This document shows, in pieces, positions 13,784 to 25,199 of a stretch of 64,000 nt of DNA. The notes beneath the pieces were generated by a model, which saw only the letters and a program-made list of their open reading frames with translations, was not told where the DNA came from and did no database searches. Source of the DNA: Pseudocitrobacter faecalis (GTDB lineage Bacteria; Pseudomonadota; Gammaproteobacteria; Enterobacterales; Enterobacteriaceae); NCBI GenBank assembly GCA_003315335.1, contig QNRL01000007.1, positions 254,486-318,485 on the forward strand, in the 5' to 3' direction. Numbering within the stretch: position 1 is the first letter of the stretch; every line of letters begins with the position of its first letter. The position numbers and the translations under genes were made by a program.

Positions 13784-14287
13784 TTATAATTCGCGCCGAA
13801 ACGTCACCAGTTCTGGCTGCGCAATACGTAAATAGTCTTCGGTATTCAAAATAACGGACTTTTCCAGACGGCCGGCGTTAAACGCAATTTCATCAAATCG
13901 TGTAAACAATAACGGGTCTGCAATCAGACGCAGTGAGGGATGAAATGAGAAAGGCGGGATAGCACCAAAAACGCAGGCGGTGAGTTGCTCAACCTCGGCT
14001 GGGCTGCCGAGTGAAGCTTTTAGACCGCCCACGTGCTCAGCAATACGCGATAAGTCAGCTTGTTGGTCGGCGGCGAGTACCGCCAGAATATGTTGCTTAA
14101 CGCCGTTGCCCTTGACTTTACACACCAGCGCTTTGGCGCCCTGGCCCAGCGCGGTGCCGCGCATCTCAGAAACGGCTTCGCATTTACCTACCGCTTCGTG
14201 GGTCATGACACGGTAGCGGGCGCGGTTTTCCGCTAACAGGGCTAGCAGATGCTGGTGAACATCCTGGGGCGCGTTGATTTCAGACAT
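13784..14287 (-). CDS. yeaK: YeaK, YbaK-fold mischarged aminoacyl-tRNA deacylase
   Basis: A 167-residue protein of the YbaK/ProX-type editing fold. It carries THEAVGKCEAVSEMRGTALGQG, the family motif KALVCKVKGNG with the conserved Lys, VFGAIPPFSFHP and DEIAFNAGR. E. coli YeaK removes amino acids from wrongly charged tRNA (reported for Ser and Thr on tRNA-Ala and others). AAGGAG precedes the ATG. It is a single-gene unit with its own terminator, upstream of yeaL and downstream of dgcJ. Confidence 0.92.
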   Translation of the reverse strand: MSEINAPQDVHQHLLALLAENRARYRVMTHEAVGKCEAVSEMRGTALGQGAKALVCKVKGNGVKQHILAVLAADQQADLSRIAEHVGGLKASLGSPAEVEQLTACVFGAIPPFSFHPSLRLIADPLLFTRFDEIAFNAGRLEKSVILNTEDYLRIAQPELVTFRREL

Positions 14288-14356
14288 ACCTTCTCCTTGC
14301 GACGAAAAACAGCCTTCAGGGTAGACCTTTTCACGGCTAACTCAAGTGGTGAACGC

Positions 14357-15856
14357 TTATCGGGAACGCTTCCCTTTTTTGTGCAGATACAGCGCGCCGT
14401 CGGCTTTCGCAAACGCGCTGTCCAGTGATTCACCCGGCTGCATTTGATAACCGCCCCAGGAAAAGTTCACCGGGAAATCGGTATCCATGGCTGCCAGATT
14501 GTTTTCGATACGTTTCACCACCTGCTGAGCCGCATCCAGGGTATTATCGATGAGGATGATATTAAACTCGTCACCGCCAAGGCGAATGCCGTAATCACTC
14601 TTACGAATCGACTGATCGATGGCTTTTCCCAACGCCTGAATCATGCGATCTCCCGCCGGATGGCCCAGAGTGTCGTTGATGCGCTTCAGGCCGTCGCAGT
14701 CCAGTGCGATGACGCTTATGGCAATCCCTTTTTCGAGTAGCTCGTCGATTTTGGCCTGCAGGGAAGGCGAGAGCAGTTTTCGGTTATACAGGCCGGTCAT
14801 CACATCCGTGATGTTCTCTCGTGAGAGTCGCGCATTACGTGTCAGATGATAATTGGCATACGCACAAAGCAAATAGGTGGTTAAGAGATAACTGAAGATA
14901 AGCCAGGCATTCGAGATGATAAAGTAGACGATGTCCAGGCTGATATGCAGCGAGTAGTATTGCGTGATCGCTTCTTTATGATGAATAAGCGTACGCACTC
15001 GCCAGGTAGGGTTGTGGAAATTGATTTTTTTTCCGGTGGCGTTGTCTTCGATATGCATCGACAGGAATTTCCAGATAACTGGTCTGTCGGCAGTATAGAA
15101 CGAAGTCGCCAGATCACTGATATTTATATCCGTGATGATAATGCCTTTAAACGTACTGTCTTTAAACACCGGCGTTAGCATGCTAATAATATTATGGTGA
15201 GTATAGCCATCCCGATAAACATGCGAAATGATGTTTTCACCCATCGCCAGATCTTTCAAGCTGCTGTCATCAATGCTGATTGTTTGCGCGCTCTTTTTAA
15301 TATCGATTGAATTATGGTGGATAACCAGCCAGTTATTAAAGGTGTACTGAGTGCTATCAACCAGTTTATTGATATAGATATAGGAATTCGCCACGTCGAT
15401 GTAATAGCGAATGTTATCAAATGCGTAGCCGGAATAGTTGGAAAAGGTATACTTTGACGTTTTTCTGGCTGGCAGTGAATTGATGAGCGGAAGATAAGCG
15501 ATATCCTTGACCCACTGTTCACATGAGGCATTGGTGGTCTGCAGCGTGCCCGGTAGCGCCTGAAAATCATGGCTGGCAAGGTTAAAGCCATTCACACCGT
15601 TAAGGTGCTCGAGTTTCTGACAGGCGCGGGTATCATGCTTCTTTATATTGGCATCTGCTGAAAAAGCGCGCGATAGCCGAAAGGCCAGATTCTGATTGAT
15701 ATACTCTTCGTGAAAAAGCGCGGAACGCCCATTCTCAGAGATATAATTCATATAGTTATTAAGATTGCTGTACTCTTTATACAGCAGCCCAAGGAATACA
15801 CAGGTCGATAAGATGATTATCACAAACGTTGTTTTTTTGCTGCTGAAATGTGACAC
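14357..15856 (-). CDS. dgcJ: Membrane diguanylate cyclase DgcJ (YeaJ)
   Basis: The 499-residue protein has a first membrane helix at about 11-27, a long periplasmic sensor domain (about 28-305), a second helix at about 310-335 and a C-terminal GGDEF domain. The domain shows ENITDVMTGLYNRKLL, ALDCDGLKRINDTLGHPAGD and IRLGGDEF; the inhibitory RKSD (RxxD) site precedes it, so product feedback is likely. The sensor shares HLNGVNGFNLASHDFQALPG and LLTPVFKDSTFKGIIITDIN with E. coli YeaJ (DgcJ, 496 residues). It starts at a GTG (15856), with AGGA 7 bases before it. In E. coli DgcJ helps the switch from motility to adhesion. Confidence 0.9.
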   Translation of the reverse strand: MSHFSSKKTTFVIIILSTCVFLGLLYKEYSNLNNYMNYISENGRSALFHEEYINQNLAFRLSRAFSADANIKKHDTRACQKLEHLNGVNGFNLASHDFQALPGTLQTTNASCEQWVKDIAYLPLINSLPARKTSKYTFSNYSGYAFDNIRYYIDVANSYIYINKLVDSTQYTFNNWLVIHHNSIDIKKSAQTISIDDSSLKDLAMGENIISHVYRDGYTHHNIISMLTPVFKDSTFKGIIITDINISDLATSFYTADRPVIWKFLSMHIEDNATGKKINFHNPTWRVRTLIHHKEAITQYYSLHISLDIVYFIISNAWLIFSYLLTTYLLCAYANYHLTRNARLSRENITDVMTGLYNRKLLSPSLQAKIDELLEKGIAISVIALDCDGLKRINDTLGHPAGDRMIQALGKAIDQSIRKSDYGIRLGGDEFNIILIDNTLDAAQQVVKRIENNLAAMDTDFPVNFSWGGYQMQPGESLDSAFAKADGALYLHKKGKRSR

Positions 15857-15917
15857 ATTTATATCCTGAACTTCGCGGGCGACGCTGAATTATAGCATGC
15901 ATTTTTTCAGGATAGGG

Positions 15918-15949
15918 CACTAAGCGGAAATACCCTTTTCCGCTTAGTG
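15918..15949. terminator. Inverted repeat downstream of the usp gene
   Basis: CACTAAGCGG / CCGCTTAGTG with a 12-base loop, 9 bases after the usp stop codon on the minus strand. No clear T-run follows, so it may be a weak terminator. Confidence 0.5.
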
Positions 15950-15958
15950 TAAAGATAA

Positions 15959-16393
15959 TTAGCGAATAACCAATACAGAACACTCTGCGTGTCTGACCAC
16001 TGCCGCAGCGGTAGAGCCCAGTAAATAAGTGGTAAAATCAGGACGATGCGAGCTAATAATAACCAAATCCGCAGGAATGGTTTTCGCCAGCTCGAGGATT
16101 TTATCCTTTGGCGCACCTTCCGCGAAGTGTTTGTAAACCCGATCTTCCGGTAAAGAAAACTGCTTAACAATCTCGTCGAGCTTTTTAATGGCATCGGTTT
16201 CGAGATCGTCCATCACCGGCAGGTCGGCAACATAGCGTGCACCAAGGGTGGCATAGTATGGATACAAAGGGAGTACGGTCAGGAAATGGACTTCCGCATC
16301 ATCCAGCCGAGCTTGCGCTTCTACCTGCGCAATCACGCGCTGAGTGAGTTCAGTTTCTGAAATATCAATCGGTACAAGAATCTTCGTGGTCAT
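15959..16393 (-). CDS. Universal stress protein, UspF type
   Basis: A 144-residue UspA-fold protein: [21 protein letters not shown] at the start, [22 protein letters not shown], and the C-terminal ATP-binding element [31 protein letters not shown] (given in part by the G-S-T loop). It is close to E. coli UspF (144 residues) but the locus is different, so it may be a paralogue. The ATG at 16393 is chosen because GGAGG precedes it by 4 bases and the family begins there. UspF proteins have been linked to fimbriation and stress survival. Confidence 0.87.
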   Translation of the reverse strand: MTTKILVPIDISETELTQRVIAQVEAQARLDDAEVHFLTVLPLYPYYATLGARYVADLPVMDDLETDAIKKLDEIVKQFSLPEDRVYKHFAEGAPKDKILELAKTIPADLVIISSHRPDFTTYLLGSTAAAVVRHAECSVLVIR

Positions 16394-16580
16394 AATACCT
16401 CCTTTTGTCATCACCAATTTAAAAGTAACCGTTTATGGTGTGGGGGTATATTAAAAAGTGTACGTTTCGTGAGCTATACCATTTTTTAATGATAATTACC
16501 CAGATGAAAGACGTGTTGAGATTTAGCTGATAAGAAAATGAGGAAATCAGCCAGCAAACGGTGTTGCTGGCTGACGGATG

Positions 16581-17969
<1,389 letters not shown>

Positions 17970-19904
17970 TCATGACGATTTACGCACGCGCAGATACCAT
18001 TCACACAACAGTCGTACCTGTTTACGGGTATAACCTTTTTCCATCATGCGATCGACAAAGTCGTCGTGTTTTTTCTGCTCGTCCGTTGACGTTTTGGCGT
18101 TGAAGGAGATAACCGGCAGCAGCTCTTCGGTATTGGAGAACATTTTCTTCTCAATAACCGTGCGCAGTTTTTCATAGCTGGTCCAGTTCGGATTGCGCCC
18201 GTTGTTATGTGCTCTGGCGCGCAGCACGAAGTTGACGATTTCATTACGGAAGTCTTTCGGGTTACTGATCCCGGCAGGCTTCTCAATTTTTTCAAGTTCC
18301 GCGTTCAGGGATTCGCGGTCAAACAGCTGGCCGGTATCCGGGTCGCGATACTCCTGATCCTGAATCCAGAAATCCGCATAAGTGACATAACGGTCAAAAA
18401 TGTTCTGACCGTATTCAGAGTAGGACTCCAGATAGGCAGTCTGAATCTCTTTGCCGATAAACTCGGCGTATTTCGGGATCAGATACCCTTTCAGGAACTC
18501 AAGATAGCGTTCCGCCATTTCCTGCGGGAACTGCTCGCGCTCAATCTGCTGTTCCAGCACATAGAAGAGATGAACCGGGTTCGCCGCCACTTCCGCATGG
18601 TCGAAGTTGAACACGCGAGAAAGAATTTTAAAGGCGAAGCGGGTTGAGAGGCCGTTCATCCCTTCGTCCACGCCAGCATAGTCGCGATACTCCTGATACG
18701 ACTTCGCTTTCGGATCGGTGTCTTTCAGACTTTCGCCATCATAGACGCGCATTTTGGAGTAAATGCTCGAGTTTTCCGGCTCTTTCAGACGCGACAGAAT
18801 CGAGAAGCGCGACAAGGTTTCCAGCGTGCCAGGGGCGCAAGGCGCATGCACCAGCTCACTGTGATTAAGCAGTTTTTCGTAAATCTTGATCTCTTCCGAA
18901 ATGCGCAGGCAATAAGGCACTTTGACGATGTAAACACGGTCAAGGAACGCCTCGTTGTTTTTGTTATTACGGAAGGTGACCCACTCCGATTCGTTGGAGT
19001 GGGCGAGGATAATGCCGTTGAACGGCAGGGCAGAGAGACCCTCGGTGCCGTTGTAGTTGCCTTCCTGAGTTGCGGTCAGCAGGGGGTGCAACACCTTAAT
19101 GGGGGCCTTGAACATCTCGACGAATTCCATGATCCCCTGGTTAGCGCGGCACAGCGCGCCGGAATAGCCATAGGCATCCGGATCGTTCTGCGCGAAGTGC
19201 TCCAGCTTACGGATATCCACTTTCCCGACCAGCGCCGAGATGTCCTGGTTGTTTTCATCGCCTGGTTCGGTTTTGGCAATCGCCACCTGCTCCAGAATGG
19301 ATGGCCACACTTTGACCACGCGGAATTTGGTGATATCGCCACCAAACTCATGCAGACGCTTAGCCGCCCACGGCGACATGATGGTACCGAGATAACGTGA
19401 AGGCACGCCGTACTCTTTTTCAAGAATCTGCGCATCTTCCTGCGGGTTAAACAGACACAGCGGATGATCGTTGACCGGGCTGCGTTCGCCGTTGGCGCTC
19501 AGTACGTAAATCGGCACCCGCTGCATCAAAGATTTCAGTCGTTCCGCCAGGGACGATTTACCGCCCCCAACCGGGCCCAGTAAATAAAGGATCTGTTTCT
19601 TCTCTTCCAGTCCCTGGGCGGCGTGTTTCAGGTAGGAGACGATTTGCTCAATCGCATCCTCCATGCCATAAAATTCTTCAAACGCCGGATAGCGTCCAAT
19701 GACGCGGTTCGAAAACAGACGGGAAAGCCGTGGCTCCTGGGCCGTGTCGACCATTACAGGCTCACCAATAGCCATTAACAGCCGTTCTGCCGCATTAGCA
19801 TAGGCACTGCGGTCTTGCCGACAAATGGTAAGAAACTCCTGCAGTGTGAACTCTTCGTCCTTGGCAGCTTCATAACGCTGGCGATAGTGATCGAATATAT
19901 TCAT
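17970..19904 (-). CDS. yeaG: YeaG, PrkA-type serine kinase with AAA+ domain
   Basis: A 644-residue protein, the same length as E. coli YeaG. It has an N-terminal AAA+ P-loop (YLLGPVGGGKSSLAERLK at about 107-124), an inner LPFNGIILAHSNESEW segment, and the PrkA kinase-like C-terminal domain (about 400-640). It belongs to the PrkA protein-kinase family and shows reported Ser/Thr autophosphorylation. The ATG at 19904 was chosen over a longer frame because it matches the family start and AGGA lies about 9 bases before. It is first in the yeaG-yeaH operon, which in E. coli depends on sigma-S and on nitrogen control. Confidence 0.94.
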   Translation of the reverse strand: MNIFDHYRQRYEAAKDEEFTLQEFLTICRQDRSAYANAAERLLMAIGEPVMVDTAQEPRLSRLFSNRVIGRYPAFEEFYGMEDAIEQIVSYLKHAAQGLEEKKQILYLLGPVGGGKSSLAERLKSLMQRVPIYVLSANGERSPVNDHPLCLFNPQEDAQILEKEYGVPSRYLGTIMSPWAAKRLHEFGGDITKFRVVKVWPSILEQVAIAKTEPGDENNQDISALVGKVDIRKLEHFAQNDPDAYGYSGALCRANQGIMEFVEMFKAPIKVLHPLLTATQEGNYNGTEGLSALPFNGIILAHSNESEWVTFRNNKNNEAFLDRVYIVKVPYCLRISEEIKIYEKLLNHSELVHAPCAPGTLETLSRFSILSRLKEPENSSIYSKMRVYDGESLKDTDPKAKSYQEYRDYAGVDEGMNGLSTRFAFKILSRVFNFDHAEVAANPVHLFYVLEQQIEREQFPQEMAERYLEFLKGYLIPKYAEFIGKEIQTAYLESYSEYGQNIFDRYVTYADFWIQDQEYRDPDTGQLFDRESLNAELEKIEKPAGISNPKDFRNEIVNFVLRARAHNNGRNPNWTSYEKLRTVIEKKMFSNTEELLPVISFNAKTSTDEQKKHDDFVDRMMEKGYTRKQVRLLCEWYLRVRKSS

Positions 19905-20204
19905 GGCATGCCGTCCTTTCGTCTTTTTTAGCACAGGTGGTTAAGAGCCGTTCGTATGAATAGTGGAGGCTCCCGGAAGCGGTCTGCCGCACGACGCTCG
20001 CTGTCAATTCAGCACCCGAACTCCCCGGCTGTTGAACCTTTAACGAAAACGTGCCCTGCGATGACGACTTCTAAAATAAGCGTAGATGGCATTTGCAAAA
20101 CTTGCATGCTGTCAAAAATGAATTTCAATGACATATCAATAACTCATCAAAAAATACGGTCATTTATTCTTTTTATGGAGATAAGGGATTTCTTTCTGCT
20201 GTCA

Positions 20205-20220
20205 CGTGTTTGCAAACACG
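20205..20220. promoter_or_regulatory. Perfect 16-bp palindrome in the yeaG-mipA gap
   Basis: CGTGTTTGCAAACACG is perfectly symmetric and operator-like. It lies 123 bases upstream of mipA and about 300 bases upstream of yeaG, within the 438-base divergent gap 19905-20342. Nothing else definite was seen in this gap: a TTGCAAAACTTGCA repeat (about 20094-20106) and AT-rich promoter-like DNA. Confidence 0.5.
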
Positions 20221-20342
20221 CTGTCATCTATTTTCGAGAGAATATCGAGTCAAATTGTGCCATTTCAGGTAAATAATTTGTGATAAGCGGACCTGACGGG
20301 TAAACTTCCGCCGCTGATAAGTTGAAAAAGGAATAAAGGATT

Positions 20343-21089
20343 GTGAATAAAATCAAACTTCTGACGCTGGGCGTGCTGCTGGCTACTTCTGCAACTGCCG
20401 TGCAGGCTGAAAGCAAACTGACCCTGGGGGCAGGCGTTGGTGTCATTCAACATCCCTATAAACAGTACGGCAACGATGTTGTGCCGGTGCCGGTACTGAC
20501 CTATGAAAGTGAGAACTTCTGGTTCCGCGGCCTGGGCGGTGGTTACTACCTGTGGAACGACGGTACCGATCAGCTTTCCCTGACCGCGTACTGGCTGCCG
20601 ATGTATTTCAAACCGAGCGACAGCGACAGCCATAAACTGCGCCGCCTCGACAGCCGTCACTCGACGATGATGGCCGGGGTCTCCTGGTTCCACCACACCC
20701 AGTACGGTTCTCTGCGCACCACGCTTTCCGGTGATACGCTGGACAAAAGCAACGGCCTGATTTGGGATTTGGGCTGGATCTATCGCTACACCAACGGCAA
20801 CCTGACGCTGACGCCAGGTATCGGTGTCGAGTGGAACAGCGACAACATGAACGACTACTACTACGGCGTGTCGCACAAAGAATCGCGTAAAAGCGGCCTG
20901 CGTGACTACAAAGCTGATGGCGGCTGGAACCCGTATCTGGAGCTGAGCGCGAACTATCGCTTCCTCGGCAACTGGAGCGTATACGGTACTGCCCGTTACA
21001 CCCGCCTGTCTGATGAAATTACTGACAGCCCGATGGTAGACAAAAGCTGGACCGGCCTGCTCTCAACCGGTGTCACTTACACCTTCTGA
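20343..21089 (+). CDS. mipA: MipA (YeaF), MltA-interacting outer-membrane scaffold
   Basis: The 248-residue protein begins at a GTG with AAAGGA in front. It has a cleavable signal (to ATAVQAESKL, about residue 23) and the beta-barrel MipA/OmpV fold: GAGVGVIQHPYKQYG, FWFRGLGGGYYLWND, YRYTNGNLTLTPGIGVEWN, and a C-terminal SWTGLLSTGVTYTF ending in Phe as outer-membrane proteins do. It matches E. coli MipA (248 residues), which links the lytic transglycosylase MltA with PBP1B. It is a single gene, divergent from yeaG, with a strong terminator. Confidence 0.95.
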   Translation: MNKIKLLTLGVLLATSATAVQAESKLTLGAGVGVIQHPYKQYGNDVVPVPVLTYESENFWFRGLGGGYYLWNDGTDQLSLTAYWLPMYFKPSDSDSHKLRRLDSRHSTMMAGVSWFHHTQYGSLRTTLSGDTLDKSNGLIWDLGWIYRYTNGNLTLTPGIGVEWNSDNMNDYYYGVSHKESRKSGLRDYKADGGWNPYLELSANYRFLGNWSVYGTARYTRLSDEITDSPMVDKSWTGLLSTGVTYTF

Positions 21090-21107
21090 TGACAGCAACG
21101 CTGTATC

Positions 21108-21134
21108 AAGCCCGCCACTGGCGGGCTTTTTTTT
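21108..21134 (+). terminator. mipA terminator
   Basis: AAGCCCGCC / GGCGGGCTT with an ACT loop, followed by a run of T residues to 21134: a textbook Rho-independent terminator 19 bases after mipA. Confidence 0.9.
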
Positions 21135-21232
21135 GGCTTTTCCCCGGAAACTGGCGTCATAATTCAGGCAATTGACCAACATAATGGCACGCGCTTTTCC
21201 TTTAGGGTAAGAAATAACAAAAGGAGGATGTC

Positions 21233-22084
21233 ATGGCAGAAAGAACGGTTTTAGTCGCCGGGCTACGGTTACCGGCGATTGGCCAGGGGACGTGGTATAT
21301 GGGCGAGAATGCCAGCGCGCGGCGTGAAGAAGTCATGGCGCTGCGGGCGGGCGTTGATTGCGGGTTAACATTAATTGATACGGCAGAGATGTACGCGGAA
21401 GGCGGCGCGGAAGAGGTGGTGGGCGACGCAATTCGCGGGATCCGCGACCGCGTATTTGTGGTGTCGAAGGTGTACCCGTGGAATGCCGGGGGCAGCAATA
21501 TTGCCGCCGCCTGCGAAGCCAGCCTGCGGCGATTGGGTACCGATTATCTTGATCTTTATCTCCTGCACTGGCGGGGGAACTATTCGTTGCAGGAAACTGT
21601 AACGGCAATGGAAACGCTGGTGGGGCAGGGAAAAATCCGTCACTGGGGCGTGTCGAACCTCGATTACGCCGATATGCAGGAATTGTGGCAGGTGAAAGGG
21701 GGTAAGGCCTGCGCAGCGAATCAGGTGCTCTATCATCTGGCCTCACGGGGAATCGAATACGATCTCCTTCCCTGGTGTCAGCAGCAATCAATGCCGGTAA
21801 TGGCATACTGCCCGCTGGCGCAGGCCGGGCGTTTACGCAGTGGATTGTTTGCCAACCCGACAGTGAAAGCCATTGCCGATGCGCATCAGGTTACCGTCGC
21901 GCAGGTGCTGCTTGCATGGGTAATTCGTCAGCAGGGCATCATGGCCATTCCGAAAGCGGCAACAGTGAAACATGTGGAAGAGAATGCGGCGGCACTGGCG
22001 CTGACGTTAAGCGAGGAAGAACAGGCATTGCTGAACCGCGCGTTTCCGGCCCCGGGGCATAAAACGGCGTTGGATGTCGTTTGA
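21233..22084 (+). CDS. yeaE: YeaE, aldo/keto reductase (methylglyoxal reductase)
   Basis: A 283-residue TIM-barrel aldo/keto reductase with the catalytic tetrad: Asp and Tyr in LIDTAEMYAEGGAEE (about 48-62), Lys in VVSKVYPW and His in LYLLHWRG. The cofactor loop IPKAATVKHVEENAAAL near the end binds NADPH. It matches E. coli YeaE (284 residues), which reduces methylglyoxal to acetol. GGAGG precedes the ATG. It is a single gene between mipA and a REP element. Confidence 0.93.
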   Translation: MAERTVLVAGLRLPAIGQGTWYMGENASARREEVMALRAGVDCGLTLIDTAEMYAEGGAEEVVGDAIRGIRDRVFVVSKVYPWNAGGSNIAAACEASLRRLGTDYLDLYLLHWRGNYSLQETVTAMETLVGQGKIRHWGVSNLDYADMQELWQVKGGKACAANQVLYHLASRGIEYDLLPWCQQQSMPVMAYCPLAQAGRLRSGLFANPTVKAIADAHQVTVAQVLLAWVIRQQGIMAIPKAATVKHVEENAAALALTLSEEEQALLNRAFPAPGHKTALDVV

Positions 22085-22100
22085 AAATAATGCGGTCATT

Positions 22101-22133
22101 GTAGGCCGGATAAGCGTAGCGCCGCATCCGGCA
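22101..22133. repeat. REP element between yeaE and yeaD
   Basis: GTAGGCCGGATAAGCGTAGC followed by GCCGCATCCGGC: a typical enteric REP unit, lying between convergent genes. Confidence 0.85.
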
Positions 22134-22164
22134 GGCAGCCCGCACAAAAGTGCGGGCTAACCAC

Positions 22165-23049
22165 TTAGCCTTTCACAACCTTGATGGTCTGGCTCAAACG
22201 AGACGGTTTATCCGCCGTCGCTTTTTGCGTTTTGCTGGCGCACGCGGTTTCTACACACACGAAGGTTTTATAGCCATCGTCTGGCATATCGCCCATGCTG
22301 ACAGACAGCGCCGGGCCAGGGTTCCAGCCTACCACGTCCGGGTTATGGTGGTGAATCACGTTAATGCTGCGGTTCAGCGCCGCATCGTGGATCACGCTGC
22401 ATGATTCCGGATTCAGATAAACGCGGTCGGTACGATCCGGGAAGGTTTGTACGCCGTCGCTCAACACGCCTTCTTTAGCATCGTTCACTTTATCGATAAA
22501 GCGGTCGCCAAGGCCACTCACTTTCACCGCGTGGATATCGCCCACGTTGAAATAGGTGTGCAGCGCGCTGGTGGTGTCGAAATCACCGTGTGCTTCCAGT
22601 TCGATTTCGCAGGTTTTACCCAGTTTGAAACGAGCGAGCAGGGTGAAGTCGTGTGACCAGTACTGGCGAGAAGCCTCGCTGCTCTGCAGTTCAAAGGTCA
22701 GCACCACGCCGTTGTCATCTTCGTTGTGCGCCTTCAGCGCCCACGGCAGGTTGCGGGCAAAACCGTGAGAAGGCAGACCCTTTTGGGCCGCCGGGCCAAA
22801 CCACGGCCAGCAAATCGGCACGCCGCCGCGCAGCGCAACACCGGTTTTAAACGGGGTATTGTTGCTCAGCCACAGCACATCCGCTTCTCCCGCCGGTTTC
22901 CACGACAGCAGATGAGCGCCCTGAAGCGCAACGGAGGCCTTAACCGCCGGGTGATCAACAACGATAATTTCCAGCTCATCAAGCTGACGACGGGAGAGCA
23001 CAGGGGTAAGTTGTTCGATTACCGGAAGTGCAAAAATTTTATTAATCAT
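22165..23049 (-). CDS. yeaD: YeaD, glucose-6-phosphate 1-epimerase-like
   Basis: A 294-residue protein of the aldose-1-epimerase fold, YeaD/HXK-epimerase branch. It has GAHLLSWKPAGEADVLWLS, RGGVPICWPWFGP, SHGFARNLPW with the catalytic His, LHTYFNVGD with the second His and a late Glu in CVETACA. Length equals E. coli YeaD. The expected reaction is interconversion of alpha and beta anomers of hexose-6-phosphates. The ATG at 23049 (AAGGA 7 bases before) is preferred over an earlier in-frame codon that falls near the gapA terminator. It follows gapA, with a terminator between. Confidence 0.92.
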   Translation of the reverse strand: MINKIFALPVIEQLTPVLSRRQLDELEIIVVDHPAVKASVALQGAHLLSWKPAGEADVLWLSNNTPFKTGVALRGGVPICWPWFGPAAQKGLPSHGFARNLPWALKAHNEDDNGVVLTFELQSSEASRQYWSHDFTLLARFKLGKTCEIELEAHGDFDTTSALHTYFNVGDIHAVKVSGLGDRFIDKVNDAKEGVLSDGVQTFPDRTDRVYLNPESCSVIHDAALNRSINVIHHHNPDVVGWNPGPALSVSMGDMPDDGYKTFVCVETACASKTQKATADKPSRLSQTIKVVKG

Positions 23050-23071
23050 TACGCAATCCTTCTTTTCAAAC

Positions 23072-23100
23072 AAAAAAAAGAGCGACCGAAGTCGCTCTTT
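23072..23100 (-). terminator. gapA terminator
   Basis: AAAGAGCGAC / GTCGCTCTTT with a CGAA loop; on the minus strand the stem is followed by a run of eight T residues. It separates gapA from yeaD. Confidence 0.85.
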
Positions 23101-23122
23101 CAGATTACTGTTTCATCTCAAC

Positions 23123-24130
<1,008 letters not shown>

Positions 24131-24161
24131 CTATTTGTTAGTGAATAAAAGGTTGCCTGTA

Positions 24162-24189
24162 AAATTACAAAAACCTTACGCAGCGTCAA
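24162..24189 (-). promoter_or_regulatory. gapA proximal promoter (P1-like)
   Basis: On the minus strand TTGACG (24189-24184) and TAATTT (24167-24162) are separated by 16 bases, matching the conserved gapA P1 region of E. coli. It ends about 43 bases before the gapA start. The 339-base gap 24119-24457 also holds a CRP site and the msrB promoter. Confidence 0.7.
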
Positions 24190-24325
24190 GCGGAATCGTG
24201 TCAATCATTGCGACAAATCAATCCTCAGCACAACCTTTGCTCGATTGAAATGCCTCACTCTCCCTTTGAGCTTGTAACCACATGGGGTCGGCGCGGCGAA
24301 TTTTAAAGGTTACAGCAGATAAAAA

Positions 24326-24341
24326 TGTGAAATGAATCACA
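24326..24341. promoter_or_regulatory. CRP site in the gapA-msrB gap
   Basis: TGTGAAATGAATCACA has both half-sites of the CRP consensus (TGTGA-N6-TCACA) intact. It lies about 210 bases upstream of gapA and 117 bases upstream of msrB. Confidence 0.75.
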
Positions 24342-24457
24342 ATAATCCGGCACTCTTTTCGTATCGAATAAGTTTAGAACAAAAGTCGATACGTCATTGT
24401 TAATGTTTTGTTAGAATCGAAGTTGAGATGTACTTTCCATAGCGAGATGTGAGCAAA

Positions 24458-24871
24458 ATGGCGAACAAACCTACCCCCGAAGAACTCAAAAAAAATTTAA
24501 GCGAAATGCAGTTCTACGTTACGCAGAATCACGGCACTGAGCCGCCATTCACCGGGCGTTTGCTGCATAATAAGCGTGACGGGATCTACCACTGTTTAGT
24601 GTGCGATGCGCCACTTTTCCACTCCGAAAGTAAGTACGATTCCGGATGTGGCTGGCCAAGTTTTTATGAGCCCGTGAGCGACACGGCGATTCGCTATCTC
24701 AATGATTACTCCCACGGCATGCAACGTACTGAAATCCGTTGCGGAAATTGCGATGCCCACCTCGGCCATGTCTTCCCCGATGGGCCTCAGCCGACGGGTG
24801 AACGTTTTTGCGTCAATTCGGCCTCTCTGAGCTTCACGGATGGCGAGAAAGGTGAGTCAACCAAAGGTTGA
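24458..24871 (+). CDS. msrB: Methionine-R-sulfoxide reductase B
   Basis: A 137-residue MsrB (E. coli YeaA is also 137). It contains two zinc CxxC pairs (HCLVCDAP and RCGNCDAH), [10 protein letters not shown], and the catalytic Cys in RFCVNSASL. It reduces R-sulfoxides of methionine in proteins, using thioredoxin. The ATG at 24458 is used; an upstream GTG three codons before is less likely. It is divergent from gapA and followed 43 bases later by yeaC, probably as one operon. Confidence 0.96.
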   Translation: MANKPTPEELKKNLSEMQFYVTQNHGTEPPFTGRLLHNKRDGIYHCLVCDAPLFHSESKYDSGCGWPSFYEPVSDTAIRYLNDYSHGMQRTEIRCGNCDAHLGHVFPDGPQPTGERFCVNSASLSFTDGEKGESTKG

Positions 24872-24914
24872 AAAAACGATTCAGCAAATTATTCCTTAAC
24901 AGTCGGAGTCGGAC

Positions 24915-25193
24915 ATGAGTATTGAGCAAATTATCGACAATATGACACCGGACGTTTATCAGCGTTTGATGACGGCGGTGGAACTGGGGAAATGGCCGGA
25001 TGGCGTGGCCCTGACCGCAGAACAAAAAGAGAACTGTCTGCAACTGGTGATGCTCTGGCAGGCGCGCTACAACAGCGACGCCCAGCATATGACCATCGAC
25101 ACCAACGGGCAGATGGTGATGAAAAGTAAGCAGCAGCTGAAAGAGGATTTCGGCATCTCACCGAAGCCTATCGCCACCTTTAAGCAGCACTGA
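24915..25193 (+). CDS. yeaC: YeaC, DUF1315 family
   Basis: A 92-residue protein of the DUF1315 family: IDNMTPDVYQRLMTAVELGKWPDGVALTAEQ and a C-terminal SKQQLKEDFGISPKPIATF. It matches E. coli YeaC closely. Function unknown. CGGAG precedes the ATG. It is the last conserved gene before the accessory sulfur cluster; its stop is only 6 bases from the stop of the convergent sigma-54 activator. Confidence 0.92.
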   Translation: MSIEQIIDNMTPDVYQRLMTAVELGKWPDGVALTAEQKENCLQLVMLWQARYNSDAQHMTIDTNGQMVMKSKQQLKEDFGISPKPIATFKQH

Positions 25194-25199
25194 GTGTTA

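Noticed and set aside
20050-20075. Possible sigma-54 promoter for yeaG on the minus strand (GGGCACGTTTTCG)
   Set aside because: The GG and GC elements are not in the right register, so it does not fit a -24/-12 promoter.
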